A stretch of 64,000 nucleotides of DNA, taken from contig JAPLRR010000084.1 in the NCBI GenBank assembly GCA_026399075.1, forward strand, positions 1-64,000, given 5' to 3'. Under the pieces are notes generated by a model that was given only the letters and a program-made list of their open reading frames with translations, ran no database searches and had not been told where the DNA came from. The DNA is from Methylococcales bacterium (GTDB lineage Bacteria; Pseudomonadota; Gammaproteobacteria; Methylococcales; Methylomonadaceae). The first letter of the stretch is position 1; the number at the start of each line of letters is the position of its first letter. The translations under genes and the position numbers were made by a program. Below are positions 63,977 through 64,000 of the stretch, one piece after another.

Positions 63977-64000
63977 TTCTGAGGTGGCAAAAGCGATACT

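Noticed and set aside
1-64000. tRNA, rRNA and known riboswitch signals
   Set aside because: None could be recognised by eye on either strand; a covariance-model scan would be needed to exclude small RNAs.

Overview
The window looks like a plasmid, or a plasmid-derived block, from a gammaproteobacterium. The direct evidence is a Rep_3-type initiator (52121-53401), five iterons spaced exactly 22 bp apart plus a sixth unit, and an adjacent parA-parB operon (49090-50798). A methanotroph-like (Methylococcales) host is plausible but only inferred. It rests on the style of the Rhs proteins, an MxaD-like SRPBCC protein beside a two-component pair, and the types of small intergenic palindromes. No tRNA, rRNA or CRISPR array was found.

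Layout. 0-12.5 kb is accessory DNA: a DUF1778/GNAT toxin-antitoxin pair, two ParDE-type pairs whose toxin genes are both frameshifted, three intact Fic genes, a damaged dinB, an IS5-family remnant, remnants of a type III methyltransferase and of other genes, and an isolated GC-rich arylsulfatase. 12.8-18.8 kb holds a long Rhs/YD-repeat gene with a unique C-terminal tip, an ankyrin-repeat gene as likely immunity partner, and broken cassettes. 19-33.5 kb has a 5'-truncated ATP-binding regulator, a SNF2 helicase plus SWIM protein pair, and a type I restriction-modification system (hsdM, an embedded REP-associated transposase, hsdS, toxin remnants, hsdR). 33.5-38.4 kb has decayed toxin-antitoxin modules and an arsenic operon (arsR-arsC-arsC-arsD-arsA) without a membrane pump. 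38.7-42.8 kb has rearranged rhs pieces in inverted orientation, a second Rhs tip with a candidate immunity gene, a second DUF1778/GNAT pair, and an IS200-like element. 42.8-48.7 kb has a DUF2380 protein, an SRPBCC protein, a sensor kinase/response regulator pair and a large 2OG-Fe(II) oxygenase. 49.1-55.3 kb is the plasmid core plus a tyrosine recombinase.

55.6-64 kb, read on the minus strand, is the most interesting part. It is a compact operon in which a type I restriction system is interleaved with toxin-antitoxin genes: hepT, an MNT nucleotidyltransferase fused to hsdS, hicA, hicB, a DUF2442 gene, a 63-aa gene, fic, a 41-aa ORF that copies the start of hsdR, a DUF4268 gene and hsdR. Most junctions overlap by 1-4 nt. 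The MNT-HsdS fusion would physically join the antitoxin of HepT to the DNA-recognition subunit of the restriction enzyme. This suggests a restriction system guarded by a toxin. That idea is inference from gene order and motifs only.

Much of the window is decaying. Toxin genes are disproportionately broken while their antitoxins stay open. Small palindromic repeats have invaded coding regions, some of them in frame.
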